Positions 22,193 through 33,240 are shown, counted from the stretch's first letter. The stretch: 64,000 bases of DNA from Steinernema hermaphroditum (GCA_030435675.1 CM059622.1:14136001-14200000); one strand, 5' to 3'. Notes: generated by a model not told the origin, from the letters alone. Translations and numbers: made by a program.

Positions 22193-23690
22193 AGCCAAAA
22201 ACTTAGCGGTGGTGAGCCAGCTCCAGATCAGCACTCTCGGCGTCGACAGGACTCACTTCCCGACGACGATCTCGACGACGGCACGACTCGCCACCTACTG
22301 TAAGTTCCTTCACTACTGCGCTACATGTCCGTGTTCCTTTATGTCCTTCAGTGTACCCACGCCTGTACAATAAACAACAACTGGCCGTTCGTCCATTTAT
22401 GTCAATCAACCTAAATGCCCATGTCCGTGTCCCTTTATGTTCTCCAGTGAGGCTAAGGCCTCGCAACCCACAACTAAATGTCCATGCCCGTGTCCCTTTA
22501 TGTTCTCCAGTGAGGCCAAGGCCTCGCAACCCAACAACAGGCTCCATCCCGTGCGCCCAAAACTTAGCAGTGGTGAACCAGCACCAGATCAGCACTCTCG
22601 GCGTCGACAGGACTCACCACCCGACGATGGTCTCGACGACGGCACGACTCGCCTCCTATTGTAAGTTCCTTCACTACTGCGTTACATGTCCGTGTTCCTT
22701 TATGTCTTTCAGTGTACCCACGCCTGCGCAACCAACAACTAAATGTCCATGCCCGTGTCCCTTTATGTTCTCCAGTGAGGCCAAGGCCTCGCAACCCAAC
22801 AACAGGCTCCACCCCGTGCGCCCAAAACCTAGCAGTGGTGAACCAGCACCAGATCAGCACTCTCGGCGTCGACAGGACTCACCTCCCGACGATGGTCTCG
22901 ACGACGGCACGACTCGCCTCCTATTGTAAGTTCCTTCACTACTTAAGATTGGCCGGCATCCCACAAGCCTATCCTTTTTTGTAAAATTGACCTCCCTCCC
23001 CATGTCATGCTGAGACACCTTGATATTTTCTTTTGTAAAGGGAGCAAATCGACGGGATTACGGTAGTTTCCCAGGCAGCAGTCTGCCATGTTGTGACTCG
23101 CGCACCAACGATCCAACAACAGAGAAGACCGAACGACCAGCTGACGACCATGCGATCAACCGGAAGTGACGAAGCGCCGAAGGACTACAAACGACCGCGC
23201 CGACGAACACTCGAGGCCCCGCAGCTACGGTCACAGCACAGCGTTACTTTGTTGCCCTATTCCCACTGCTAATAAAAGTGATCCTGAGGCAAACAAGAGA
23301 CCTAAAGGGAGGGCTTTTTTTCTTTCTGGACCACCGCAATGGCACGACTTCCCCTACCACTCTTTTTTGTCGATCTGTCATGATGCCAGGCGTCATCGGT
23401 TTGGCCACGGCCTGCCCGAACGACTACCGTTCCGCTCTCTTCTTCGATTTCTCTCTCATGACGCTTGACGTCATCGTAAGGCTTAGGCCTCACAAACTCT
23501 CCATCTCCGTGTCCCTTTATGTCCACCAGTGTAGCCACGGCTGCCCAAACCCACAACTTACTTGTCATCGTTCCTCCGTGTCCTTTCATATGAATCAGTG
23601 AAGCTACGGCTTCGCAAACCAACAGCCATATGTCACCGTTATATCTATTTTAATCATAAACCCGTGCAGCCAAGGCCTCGCATCCAATCA
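22193..23690. repeat. Complex tandem repeat downstream of the integrase relic
   Basis: A unit containing GATCAGCACTCTCGGCGTCG recurs at 22226, 22587 and 22852 (spacings 361 and 265 bp). The extra length of the first unit is a nested copy of a ~64-bp sub-unit (CCGTGTCCCTTTATGT...CCAGTGAGGC...GCCTCGCAACC). Degenerate sub-units continue to about 23690. Each main unit includes TTGTAAGT and, about 60 bp on, TCTTTCAGTG or a similar sequence, which look like paired splice sites. An AATAAA near 23270 and the position after an integrase suggest 3' untranslated or LTR sequence. Long open frames here are by-products of the repeat. Confidence 0.75.
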
Positions 23691-24015
23691 ATCGATCATC
23701 CTCATGCTTACACATTTGTAACCCCAATTCGTGTCGTTACGCCCTTGCAACTTATAAAGCACTACCCTCGCCCCTTTGGTGACCAAACCCACGACTCTCC
23801 CCGGCATGGAGGTCCTCTCGCAGCTCCTCTCCGATCAGACGCATCGGTGGATGTTCAATAGCATCGTCCATTCCCCGCTGACGACTCAGCGACCGCTGCA
23901 CTCGCCGACCCCGGAAGCCACGCGTGTCCAGCTCCCATTCTCTGATTGCGCCTTAAATAGCGTAAACAAGGCGTCAAAAACAACTCGACAATTAAATGGC
24001 ACCCAATTGACATAA
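23691..24015. other. No gene seen
   Basis: A transition between the tandem repeat and the next repeat family. Nothing recognised. Confidence 0.35.
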
Positions 24016-24720
24016 CGTATCCCCTATATATAAATGGAGAACCGACGGGTCCGTTGGTCTGTGTGTGTGTGCGTGTGTGTGTGTGTGTGTGTTTTTCCGT
24101 GCGCACGGCGGAAACACCCACACAAAATAAGGACCCCGAGGGGAACCGAACCCGACACCGCCCGCTTACAAACAGAGAACGTTCGCAATGAGCCACACAG
24201 ACAGTTGAGATGTTAGTGCTCTACTTCCACTATCTCTCTGGTGATGCTAGGCTTTGAGTTTTTTGCTGTTTTTGAGTGGTTTTTTGTCTATTTTGTAACC
24301 AGCAGTGTTTTCGGTTCGAGTTTCCTGAAACTTTACAATTTTTTCGCCCACTTTAGCCATTTACATGAGCGCCAATCTTGCCGCCCGCAGGGTTATGGTG
24401 TCTTGCCGCCCGCAGGTCTATGGTTTCTCGCCGCCCGCAGGGCTATTGGTGTCTTGCCGCCCGCAGGGCTACAGTTTTAGGCCCCAACTTCAGCTTTTTG
24501 CATGAGCGCCAATCTTGCCGCCCGCAGGGCTATGGTGTCTTGCCGCCCGCAGGGCTATTGGTGTCCTGCCGCCCGCAGGGCTACAGTTTTTGGCCCCAAC
24601 TTCAGCCCTATCCATGAGCGCCAATCTTGCCGCCCGCAGGGCTACAGGCTAATTGACTTTTAGTACCTGGAGGGCGCGAATTCGCGCGCAGCCGGGTTTA
24701 TTTATATTATTAAGAATATG
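24016..24720. repeat. CCGCCCGCAGG repeat family, longest copy
   Basis: Two linked parts. 24016-24215 has TATATA, GGAGAACCGACGGGTCCG, a TG run, and CGAACCCGACACCGCCCGCT, and ends near GTTCGCAATGAGCCACACAG. 24365-24660 has eight copies of CCGCCCGCAGG spaced about 20-60 bp apart, followed by TACCTGGAGGGCGCGAATTC and an AATAAA-like T-rich end. The same order of pieces occurs inverted at 62098-62480 and partly at 42436-42610. Fragments are at 33108-33240 and 39105-39165. It is a mobile or satellite-like family; the class could not be assigned. GGGCGCGAATTCGCGCG could form a hairpin. Confidence 0.75.
24060..24092. repeat. (TG)n microsatellite
   Basis: A TG run with one GC interruption, embedded in the repeat family above. 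The inverted copy has a CA run at about 62413-62435. Confidence 0.9.
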
Positions 24721-24732
24721 AGCACATCAGCA

Positions 24733-25509
24733 TTAAATAAAAAATGACAGAATAGTAGCGAGAATCATTGCAGTGCCGACCGTTGTTCCATGTGTGCCTT
24801 CTAAAGTTATGTTAACTTATTGTTTTCAATCGGTTTCTTACTTGTTGTGGTCGACAACGATTGACTCGTAGTGCTGATAGTTGGAATTGCTGTTGATGAC
24901 TGAGACAATGAGGTTGCAAAGACCGGCGTCACTGCTACCGTAGTTGGGACTTGATTCGTATCTCTGTCCGTTGTCGGGTTGACATTGTTTTCATCGGTGA
25001 CTATTATAGAGTTATAGGTGATTCGTGCATAGTATGGATAGCAGCCCGGAATTACAGAAGGATTAAGGGAAACTTGGACTTTGATGGCGTCGTCCAGCTT
25101 GACAGACGTCGAAGTGGCGTCGAATTCCGTCCTGAAAGAAGATTTTTGGGGAGTTCCATGTATAACTTACTCCTTCATCTCCGCGTTGACGTAGGCAAAA
25201 TGAATACAAACACATGAGCTATTGTAAGGGGCGATGTCAAAGGTGAACTGAAAGGCCGGCCTGAAGGGGTAGTTGAACGCAGTGATGGTGTAGAGCGTTC
25301 TTCCAGCTCCATAGGGATTGAGATCCATAACGCCGCCAATGATGTTTCCGCTTTGGGTGCCCACGATTTCGCAGTAGTCGTCTCGGAGCGATTGGCCGAC
25401 AGAATTGAAGTCAAGAGTGGACATCTCGAACTTGTTGCCCGTTATGTTAGTTGAAAACATCAAAGCGTTTCGGGAGAAAGCAGCTAACTCAAGTGTCGGA
25501 CTCTGTTTA
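24733..25509 (-). CDS. Secreted module-family protein 1, GPI- or membrane-anchored 3' end
   Basis: Member of a local four-gene family of secreted proteins that I do not recognise. Exons seen: 25171-25509, 24842-25131, 24733-24800; all phases fit. Exon 1 carries the shared middle module (C...VMDLNPYG...FQFTFDIAPYNSSC). Exon 2 continues GCYPYYARITYNS, then becomes Ser/Thr-rich with no globular pattern (TTVAVTPVFATSLSQSSTA). Exon 3 is a hydrophobic tail, GTTVGTAMILATILSFFI, directly before the stop, as in GPI-anchored or single-pass proteins. The LPFM module of its neighbours is missing. The exon or exons with start and signal peptide, upstream of 25509, were not found with confidence. Nearby repeat insertions may have displaced or broken them. 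Confidence 0.65.
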
Positions 25510-25830
25510 CTGAAAGGTTAGCATGTACGGTGCACAATGTGCTATTGGAAGATGCTCCGGAACAGTAATTTGAATCGCCGTCCCAATCGTACAATCGTCA
25601 CGCCTAGGCTCCACAGCATGCGTGCCACAGATAGGTGCCACAAACTAGCCGCACAAATCGAACACCCAAATTTTGCCTCTCCGACTGACTGCGCTCTGTC
25701 GCATTGGTACAGAAAGACTGTGCTTTTCAAAATTTCAAGTCGACTGGCTTTTTGCAAATGCCCGAAATGTCTAGAAAATCAGACAAGTTAGAGCGAACAG
25801 CAAAACAAAGTCGGTTTAGCGTTCAAACCA
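25510..25830. other. Upstream of family gene 1, start exon unresolved
   Basis: The minus strand contains a possible coding patch, DDCTIGTAIQITVPEHL, near 25530-25600. It resembles the C..IQI pattern of gene 2 but lacks a clean splice context. Confidence 0.3.
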
Positions 25831-26165
25831 CAGATGCCGACTAGGGCTGATTTCGCAATCGGAGCCAGAGCCGGCTCCGAGCAAAACAAAATCCGACTCA
25901 CGGCCGCCCCGCTATATACGAGGGGCAATTCCGACCCTTCGCGGAGATTGGTACAATGGGCGCAGACGACGAGAGAAAAGATCAGTGAAGCCGAATCGGC
26001 AACGAATTGTTTCGTGCTGCGTAGAACCTGGCGTGAGCTTACATTTATAAAATCGCGCGCTTGCCTCGGGGCATTCAGCACAAACATTGCGTGTGTCATT
26101 TTCTCTCGTCGTATGCTTGGGGCTGGTGAGCCGGAGCCGAGGCGGGTGGTCCGAGCCGGCTCCGG
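25831..26165. repeat. GAGCCGGCTC word-array element, relic
   Basis: Starts CAGATGCCGACTAGGGCTGA and shares its start and interior (CAATCGGAGCC, GGGCGCAGACGACGAGAGA) with the element at 40880-41205. Its right end is rearranged (CGGAGCCGAGG words) and no target duplication is visible. An older copy of the same hAT-type family. Confidence 0.65.
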
Positions 26166-26465
26166 CTCCGTCTTGCCTTGAAAGCTTCGGCTGGACTCCG
26201 GCTTATGTGATATCTCTGGTTTAAATCCGAAAAAACCCGGTCTCGTTGTTCAGTCGAGTTTTTGATTGTGGCGCAAGGTAGGGTGAAGCTCGAACAAATT
26301 GAAAATTCTTGAATCGGACTTCAAAATGCGGATTTCCGGGTTCGATGACTCCATTATCGTGGAAAACTTACGAGTAGCTAGCAACGTGTACATCGTTCAA
26401 TGGCCAGAGTGGGTTTTGAACTGTTGTCAGTTTTAATTCCGTTGTATCTCTTGCATCCTAAATTG

Positions 26466-27911
26466 CTATCTGAGATCATCAAAAACTGTCTTATGGCATA
26501 CCCAAGGGTAGACAACTCCTGTAGCCGAACACATTCGTCCGCTCGTCGCCGCAGGTTTCGTGGGATTTAAAATGAAGGACGGACATTCACCGTTTCCATT
26601 AATTTCAGCCGTGGCTCCTGGCTGTCCGGCAACAAAAACATTTGCAATATAGCGGCAGTCTTAAGGAAACTTATGGATGATGAGGAACATGATGTTTGGA
26701 TACCTTTATGGTACTTCTTTGAGGTAAACAAAAAGACGATGCTTCTCCAATCTGGCGATGATGAGTCCAGGACGTTGTACATGCCACCACGGTCAACGTA
26801 CAGATAAGAGACGGTATCGGGAAAACAGAAAGTGGAACTTTCGTTTTTCTGGATGGACGTTGCTTGTATGATCTGACAATCCAGCGCAGTAGCATAGCTG
26901 AACGTGTAGTCGAGTCTTTCGTAGGCAGAGGCTACGGAAATACAAAAAGGTTCCTTGATAGTGATGGTAGAGACGTTATCGCTTCCGAAGAGCATAAAAG
27001 GAAGATCCGGTGCTACCAGATCAACTCCTTTTTTCGCTTCACATTTTGTTGTCACATTGTAATAGATCCGAGCATAACTTGGATAGCAGTCTGCCGCTTC
27101 TATCCGATAGAAGCCAACCGCAATTCTGATAGCATCGACAATCTGGTGATTGGCGCCGGGGTTGGCAGTGGCCGTTCTGAAGAAGGTCATCCTAAATCCA
27201 CTTCGTGGACAAAAAATAGAACAACAACAAGGTTCTCAAAGGGCAAAATAAAACGAAAGATTGCTTACTTCCATCCGTCGGGGTACTCAGGCGTAAACGT
27301 CACATTCAGACAGCTTTCGTCGTACGGATCTATCGCAAAACTGGCAACATTGGGTCCTATGTTAATCTCTATTTCGGCAATGAAGTCTTCAGTGCCGTAA
27401 GGATCAATGTCGATGATAGCGTTGAAGACTTCTGTCGATACGTATGGCGCGATCGAGCACACACCCATCTCAAGATAATCATCCAGTTCTATTTTAAATA
27501 GAGAAGTTGTGCTTGGGGCGTTGGCAGTAATCATTAGAGCGCTCCGAGGAAGGTCTGGTGGGACGGCTGGGAAATTTTTGGAACTGAAATTTTCAACCTT
27601 ATGCTCGATTATCATCGTGAACCGACGTGTAGGTCCCAATATGGGTGTTTTCGAGGTGGAAAAGCGGATGTTGGACTGTGGCCAGGTCGACTTGCAGGTT
27701 GGGAGGAAGACCCTTAATAATGACCTATTTGTGACGGCTTTCTTTCGTTAACTAACTTCTGACTTAATTTGAATGTTATTGCATCTTCCTGCACCGCCGT
27801 CCGCGTCCTTATCAATATTGTCAGGCTTTAAAACGTACACTGGACATGTCGAATTAGTCATGATGGCTACACCACCCAGCGACGGGAGAATTATGTTGGC
27901 TCCTTTGCAAG
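26466..27911 (-). CDS. Secreted module-family protein 2 (three modules)
   Basis: Exons read as 27757-27911, 27627-27712, 27269-27583, 26704-27191 and a less certain 26466-26617; the first four junctions keep frame. Module A starts CKGANIILPSLGG and includes GRCNNIQIKSEGLPPNLQVD. Module B contains IDIDPYG...FAIDPYDESCLNV. Module C contains CYPSYARIYYNV, then LPFMLFGSDNVSTITIKE, FCFPDTVSYLYVD and WRSIVFLFTSKK. Paired Cys and exposed N-glycosylation motifs fit an extracellular protein. Sequence before CKGAN reads as the end of a signal peptide (LLWMYGLA), but no good ATG is in frame, so the first exon is unresolved or damaged. I do not know the function; module A may be CUB-like, a weak impression. 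Confidence 0.6.
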
Positions 27912-28130
27912 CTTAAACGTTAACATAAAAATGACCATAGTAAACGTACAATCTTTGTATAATTTGAGAACATACCAAGTCCATACATCCAAAGGAGCCT
28001 TATTAACCAGCATTATCAATTTCAATCATGCTGTAAATAAGAGACAGCTTATTAGAAGCGCAATATAGCGGAATGCTGGACAGGTTCCGAGCGCACATTC
28101 CTTAGCCTAGCGGTGACCTACTTTCCCAAC
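27912..28130. other. Region between family gene 2 and the GYH-rich gene
   Basis: Divergent promoter space. It should contain the first exon of family gene 2; only a possible signal-peptide end near 27970-27985 (minus strand) is visible. Confidence 0.3.
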
Positions 28131-28138
28131 ATATAACT
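28131..28138 (+). promoter_or_regulatory. TATA box of the Gly/Tyr/His-rich gene
   Basis: ATATAACT about 31 bp before ATG 28169 implies a very short leader. Confidence 0.5.
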
Positions 28139-28168
28139 CCCCCATCGCTCCTCAGATCCACAGTCGAC

Positions 28169-28531
28169 ATGTCCTCTCTCCGTCTTCTCGCCGTCCTCTC
28201 CGCCTTCGTCGTCGCCTCGACGCTCGCCGATGGCTTCTTTCCCCACGGAGGCTACAGCTGGGGCGCCGCTCCCCACTACGGACACAACTACGGTCACGGA
28301 TACGGTAGCCAGCAGGGCTACGGTGGCGACAAAGGGTTCGCCGACAAGTTCACCCAGGGAGAGAAGTCCGACTGGTCGAACTACAACTACGGAGGCCACG
28401 AGAAGCACGCCGCCGGAGACGCTTACGGAAAGGAACACGCCGACGGGTACGGTAGCGCCCACGGACACGACGCCGGCTACGGATACGGTGCTCCCCACGG
28501 ATACGGATATGGACCGGGCAAGCTGTGGTGA
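28169..28531 (+). CDS. Secreted Gly/Tyr/His-rich protein
   Basis: 120 aa, single exon. The signal peptide MSSLRLLAVLSAFVVASTLA is followed by low-complexity sequence rich in GYG, HGYG and GHG (PHYGHNYGHGYG, GAPHGYGYGPG). A central charged patch, DKFTQGEKSDWSNYNYGG, interrupts it. No Cys. Such proteins in nematodes are cuticle or eggshell components or GYG-type antimicrobial peptides; the many His could bind metal. Codon use is strongly biased to C/G third bases, unlike the neighbouring family genes, which suggests high expression. It sits in the middle of the minus-strand secreted-protein cluster on the other strand. Confidence 0.8.
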   Translation: MSSLRLLAVLSAFVVASTLADGFFPHGGYSWGAAPHYGHNYGHGYGSQQGYGGDKGFADKFTQGEKSDWSNYNYGGHEKHAAGDAYGKEHADGYGSAHGHDAGYGYGAPHGYGYGPGKLW

Positions 28532-28686
28532 ATAGTCTTCAGGCTATCAATTCATTTGATCACGGTGGATTAGCAATGTATTGCAAGCGATAAAATTCAG
28601 TTATTACTCTGTTTATAAGGTAGCCGTAGGGTAGTCTAAGGTAGGCCCATCTCCGCTATCTCCTAATGCCGTCACCCTCACCGTTT

Positions 28687-29800
28687 TCATGTGAAAACAA
28701 AACAGCGCCGTCCCGCCGTTTCCGTTTCAGTGTGACCAGTGACGGTGGCCTTATGAACTACACAAAAGAACGTACCTCTGTATTCCTTCTTGGAGGTGAA
28801 CAGAAAGATCGTGGTTCTCAAAGCGGCCACATCGTCCTTGTACTCGTCAAAAACGTCAAAATTGTCGATGTACAACTGGGTGGCACTGTCGTGGAAGCAG
28901 TACGTATTGAGGAAGTTGCCATCAGAACACTCCATACAGTACGCGCTTTCCACTTCACACGCTCCATCGCCTGGCGCACTTAGCAGAATTTTGGATATGT
29001 CAGGATAGTGATAAAAGTAGTTGGCCGTAGTAACACAGAAGGGCTCCTTGAATGTGATGGAGGAGATGTTGTCACTAGCCCACATCATGAAGGGAAGATC
29101 GGCCTCGATTTCGGCCCCTGGCCCTTCCATGCAGGGTAGAGTAGCGTTCCAGACCATTTTTACGTTGGCATAGGTGCAACCAGGTTCGTTCGTTCGGCTA
29201 AATTCGATGTTGAAGTATCGGATGGCACCTTTAAGGGTAAGACTGTCGTGGGGATTGGTATTCAGCGTTCTAGAAGGAAAGGCGTTAAAGGGTGATGGGA
29301 CACATGGACAGTCCTACTTCGTTCCATTGATGAAAGAGATCACAACAGTCAGATTGATGCACTTATCGTCGTATTTATCGATTGCGAAGTGAAATACGGG
29401 TTGAGTGAGATTCAGCAGAGACGACCCGATAAGAACTTTGTATTTGAACTCCTCCACACCATATGGATTAGAGGAGACCACTTGATTCTTGAGGTCACCA
29501 TAGACTTCCTGTTCCAAAGTGCAGAGCAAGCCGTTCTCATCGAAGCCATAGTCAGGTCCAAAGGTGCTTTGAATGACCTTCTGCCATTCGGTTGAGTTGC
29601 TCGTTATCATAATGGCGTTTCGAAGGAAATCTTCTTCGTGTAGGAACTTTGGATCCGTTTCGGAACTTGAAGTAGAGATGTGAATGATGGTGAGCAGGGA
29701 AATGAACTCACGTAAAGCTAAAGAGAAATGTGTCGTCAAGAGCACGAACACCATTCTGGACTGTGAATACGCTCACTTCGGTCTGTTCAGGTACTCCACT
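28687..29800 (-). CDS. Secreted module-family protein 3
   Basis: Paralogue of gene 2 with matching intron positions and phases. Exons: 29712-29800, 29318-29665, 29269 down to 28776 or 28687. It begins VPEQTEVSVFTVQNG (end of module A). Module B follows, with SSNPYGVEEF and FHFAIDKYDDKCINL. Module C reads GCTYANVKMVWNA, LPFMMWASDNISSITFKE, YCFHDSATQLYID and TIFLFTSKKEY. The frame either stays open to a stop at 28687 (RGTFFCVVHKATV...) or a donor at 28775 leads to a further exon; both are possible. The signal-peptide and CKGAN-like exon upstream of 29800 was not identified. An in-frame-looking ATG at 29754 belongs to another frame and I reject it as the start. Confidence 0.6.
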
Positions 29801-30571
29801 CTAAAACTAATCCTATATGAACACGGAAATAGGAGCTTATGTGCGGCTGAAGGTCAGTTGTTATTATTTGTTATTATAGTGTCCAATGACAAAGCGACAA
29901 GCAAATGAAACCACTTTATACTCTGTTTCTTGAGAACTGGACACTTTTTGCAGTCATCAGTTGGCAATTTAAGCCCATCTCGATGAATTATTGGGTCATC
30001 TGCTGACCTCTGTGGTCAAGCATAGGGGATAGCAAAGCAGAGCTAATCGAGCTATATGGAGAGGAAACAGGAATCACTGAGTTTAAAATGAGCTATTGTG
30101 GAGGTCGACTTGAAAATGATACAATTTAGGTCTCAAATAGGCGTGGTTTTTGGAAATCGAAGGTCATTTTTCATGGATTTTAACACATTTCTTTGCAATT
30201 GTGTACACGGTCTTTCATATTGATAATATGAGCCCATTTTGTGGTAAACATCCGGATCCCTGGTTCGTAGAATGGGCGGATTTCCAAAAAATGATTTTGG
30301 TCCGATTTTCGACCTCTTTGTCTAATCCTGAGTAGTTTTGTTCTAATATCGTCATTTATGGACGGGCACAGACAAAGGTTAAATAAATGGAAGAGAATTC
30401 TATGAGAACAGTAAACTGGAATCTCTCAGCTCAAAATGGAGAACCATTGCGAGGGTCAACTTGGAATGGTCAGGTCTCTAGCAAACAGATCATTTTTCCA
30501 GATCAAGGCAGGATCATTTTTCCCACATTTGGCCTCTATTCCCGTGACGTAAAAATGAGCTCGTGGTTCCA
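29801..30571. repeat. Diverged dispersed repeats between family genes 3 and 4
   Basis: 30370-30560 (CTCTCAGCTCAAAATGGAG) and about 30050-30330 are diverged copies, partly antisense, of the dispersed repeats at 5735-6200 and 20434-20755. Similar pieces occur at 35740-35965 and 44811-44950. No gene recognised. Confidence 0.45.
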
Positions 30572-31211
30572 CTAAAGGTAAAGACATACGTGTCCAAAAA
30601 ATGATATTTTAGAACAAGCGGAAGGAGCCAAGAGGAACGCAGGACATGAGGAGCTCGCCCAAGTATGTTTCGATTCGGAATCGTTCAGATCAACGATGTT
30701 CCCATTTTCACAAGGACCTGAAGAAGCTATTGACCAGATATGAACAACGCAGAACCAACCTGTAAGGCTCGCTTTGGCCACAAAGAGGAATATCACTGTT
30801 CTCCACGCCGGTGTGGTCGGATGCATTCCATCGAAAAGACCACCCATGTCGAAGAACACCTTTGTTGCAGTTTGCGGGAAACAATACTTCTTCACATCGG
30901 ACAGCGCACTCACTCCAACTGAGGTGCATTGCCCGTTCAAATCCAAAACAGTGAGTGTCACTTTTGAGAGGTCTAGCCCTGATTTCGACTTAACGCTCAG
31001 GAACACACACGTGGCCTCTTTGAGTGTGATTTCGGAGACGTTGTCACTGCCAAAGAGCATGAATGGAAGATTAGGGCCGATCGTGGTCCCTGTTAGGGAC
31101 GGAGGGCAAGCTGCACCGGCTGAATTAAGTTCTAAATCTATGTGTACTTATATTAAGCTTACCTGCCAGGCATAGGCTAATACTCAAAGCGTAGAAGAGC
31201 AAAAATATCAT
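30572..31211 (-). CDS. Secreted module-family protein 4 (module C only)
   Basis: Complete small secreted protein, about 184 aa. Exon 1 (31163-31211) is a clean signal peptide, MIFLLFYALSISLCLA. Exon 2 (from 31119) goes straight into module C: ACPPSLTGTTIGPN then LPFMLFGSDNVSEITLKE, YCFPQTATKVFFD and WRTVIFLFVAK. Modules A and B are absent, so module C can exist alone. The last 42-nt intron (30718-30759) keeps frame whether spliced or retained; if retained it reads GWFCVVHIWSIASS. The C-terminus is Cys- and Ser-rich and ends at 30572. A TGATAA site lies just upstream of the ATG. Of the four genes this one has the best-defined start. Confidence 0.72.
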
Positions 31212-31599
31212 GATCGATCTGAAGTGATAAAAACGTTGCAGCACCTAAACATCTCATGCTGATCGCTATCAGCAAAGGTTCTAATGCCATTAGACAAAGT
31301 AATAAAGCATCCATAAAATCGAGGCGCCGACGGGCATCTTTATAGCGTAGAAATTCTTATCGGTGCACATGAACGTCATGTCAACTATGTAGGACTTGAT
31401 CGAATTTACAAAATTTAAGCATCAACGTTCCTTCTGTATTTTGAAATACTTCCCCTTAGCGTGACTGAAAAGGCAATAAATAAGTGACGATCGCCATAAA
31501 GACTGAAAAAATTATGAGCATAATGGGTGATGAGAATTATCAGCCACTAGAATATACAATAGTTCTTCCCAAATGAAAATATAATGCTCTGATATTTAC
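31212..31599. other. Upstream of family gene 4, no gene seen
   Basis: Contains the TGATAA site near 31225 and a TTTATAG box near 31340. No exon recognised. Confidence 0.35.
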
Positions 31600-31990
31600 G
31601 GATAATAGATCTGGGGGCACATCTAGAAACGAGGAGTTCGGCATTTCAGCTTCATCTTGCGCTGCGGGTGGTTCGGTACGCTTCTTGGCGCGACGGTGGA
31701 ACTGTGGTTTTCTGGTCTCATTGGCATTCTTCTGCCGGCGACTTATTTTAGGCAACCTCTTTTGTAAAGCGCCTCGAATTCTCTAAAAAGCGTGAAGTTT
31801 CACAATAGTATCGAGTATCGAGCGCAGTCCTTAGAATTTGATGTGACGAAAGCAGTCATCTCCATCCATCAGTTCTTGTGGTTCTTCTATCAGGATTGTT
31901 CTGGGCTCCACCGGACATTCTCAGTTCGTGGACAGCAAGGAGTGCGTCGCACTGCTTGTCAACCTTGTACACAAAGGTTCCGTGAGAATA
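31600..31990 (-). CDS. Possible exons of an unknown gene
   Basis: Two minus-strand blocks with acceptor-like starts. 31856-31990 begins after CCCGCAG and reads YSHGTFVYKVDKQCDALLAV, ending in a stop. 31600-31782 begins after TTTTTAG and reads RLPKISRRQKNANETRKPQF, then a basic stretch and PSSAQDEAEM-like acidic sequence, to a GTAAAT donor. They do not join in frame with each other and I do not recognise either. They could belong to two genes or be chance frames. Confidence 0.25.
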
Positions 31991-32626
31991 CTGCGGGAAT
32001 TGATAAGATGAGGAAGCTACAGTCAGTTTAACTTTATTTCGCAAGGAGCATTTATCTTGCTTGAGATAAACTATCTTCCTTACATTGCAAGCATTTGTTC
32101 ATTACCGTATAGTACCTCTCACGACCAACCATTTTGTATTCATCGTTACTATAGTCTGCGACGACAAAATTCGTTTTGTTATGAATTGAGTTTTTTATGT
32201 ACATACACTCTCAATACCAGATTTTTCAGCTGCTTCCGTCAAGTCCATGTTTCTAACAACGACATGGATAACAAAATCAGCTGAGACACAAACAACAAAA
32301 AGATGTAGTCAGTAAATGCGTTAATGATATCAATTTACGGAAATGTACGCTTATTTGTTTTAGTTTTCACAGACGAAAACATCATTGTCTTTCACTTTAG
32401 TGCAACTAGACACTCATTGAATTTCGTCTCGAACGGTTCGGGTCGTCTCGAACGGATTAGCCTTTTATCCGAGAGGATAAACTCGTGCCTCGGTTCGGTA
32501 AATTAACTGGCCAAGAAGCCAGTCATCACCGCTCGACTCAACCCGCGCCGTCAGAGAAGTTGAAAAGGCGTTGCAGCTTCGAAGTCTGAACTGCAGTCCG
32601 GACGAGATTAAGCCACTTATCCATTT

Positions 32627-32690
32627 CAACCAGTGCTGGCGGATCGGATTGGAACTCGGAAATCCGATCCGAAATTTTCGGAACTAAAAA
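32627..32690. repeat. Truncated copy of the (AATCCG) MITE
   Basis: Begins AACCAGTGCTGGCGGATCGG, matching the end of the element at 1-183, followed by AATCCGATCCG words. No second end was found. Confidence 0.65.
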
Positions 32691-33107
32691 CAAGCTAATG
32701 ATAAAGTTATTGTCGGAATCTTCGGAATTTTTCGATCGTCCTTTGGTATAAACCTAGATTTTCTATCCCAGAAGATGAACTCGTGTTTCGGTTCCGTAAA
32801 TTAAAAAAACTTTGTGGAAATATCTTATCAGTGTACGAAACTGCAGGCGTACGAAACTGCTTCCGATATGTATCGCAGATCGCGTTCATTTTGATCTGAA
32901 AGTGTAGTTTTGTTGCTTGGTTTGCCATATTTCATACTCACTGTAAGTCCAAATCGTAATTTATTTCTCTTCCATATAAATTTTCCATCTCAATAATGTC
33001 CTTTGCGGTGTACATTGCTATCAATTGTAGTCTGTGAATGTGCTACAGAATTTACATCTGTGCGCTTGGTAACAGATGTTTCCCTTGTTTTTGACGGGTT
33101 CATAACA

Positions 33108-33240
33108 CGTACATTCAGACGCGTTCGCAATGAGCAAAACAGAGAATTCAGAATGGACCGGTGGTTTAGATTGAGTAGTCGGTGAATATTCGATGAGCAC
33201 CAATAGCGCCGCCCGCAGGGCATGTAAAAAGTTAAAAGGC
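33108..33240. repeat. Fragment of the CCGCCCGCAGG repeat family
   Basis: Contains GTTCGCAATGAG and then GAGCACCAATAGCGCCGCCC, as in the copy at 24016-24720, with one CCGCCCGCAGG unit. Confidence 0.5.

Noticed and set aside
22351..22929. 192-codon open frame rich in Pro, Cys and Arg
   Set aside because: It is created by the tandem repeat; the same peptide recurs with each unit and no start or splice context supports it.
24034..24216. Cys/Val repeat frame over the TG run
   Set aside because: Microsatellite translation.
28118..28498. Val/Ser-rich minus-strand frame
   Set aside because: Exact antisense of the Gly/Tyr/His-rich gene, which has a signal peptide and TATA box on the plus strand.
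29314..29754. ATG at 29754 with a hydrophobic N-terminus as the start of family protein 3
   Set aside because: Comparison with gene 2 shows an intron here (donor after TTTAC, acceptor CTTCAAG) and coding sequence in another frame upstream; the hydrophobic stretch is intron.
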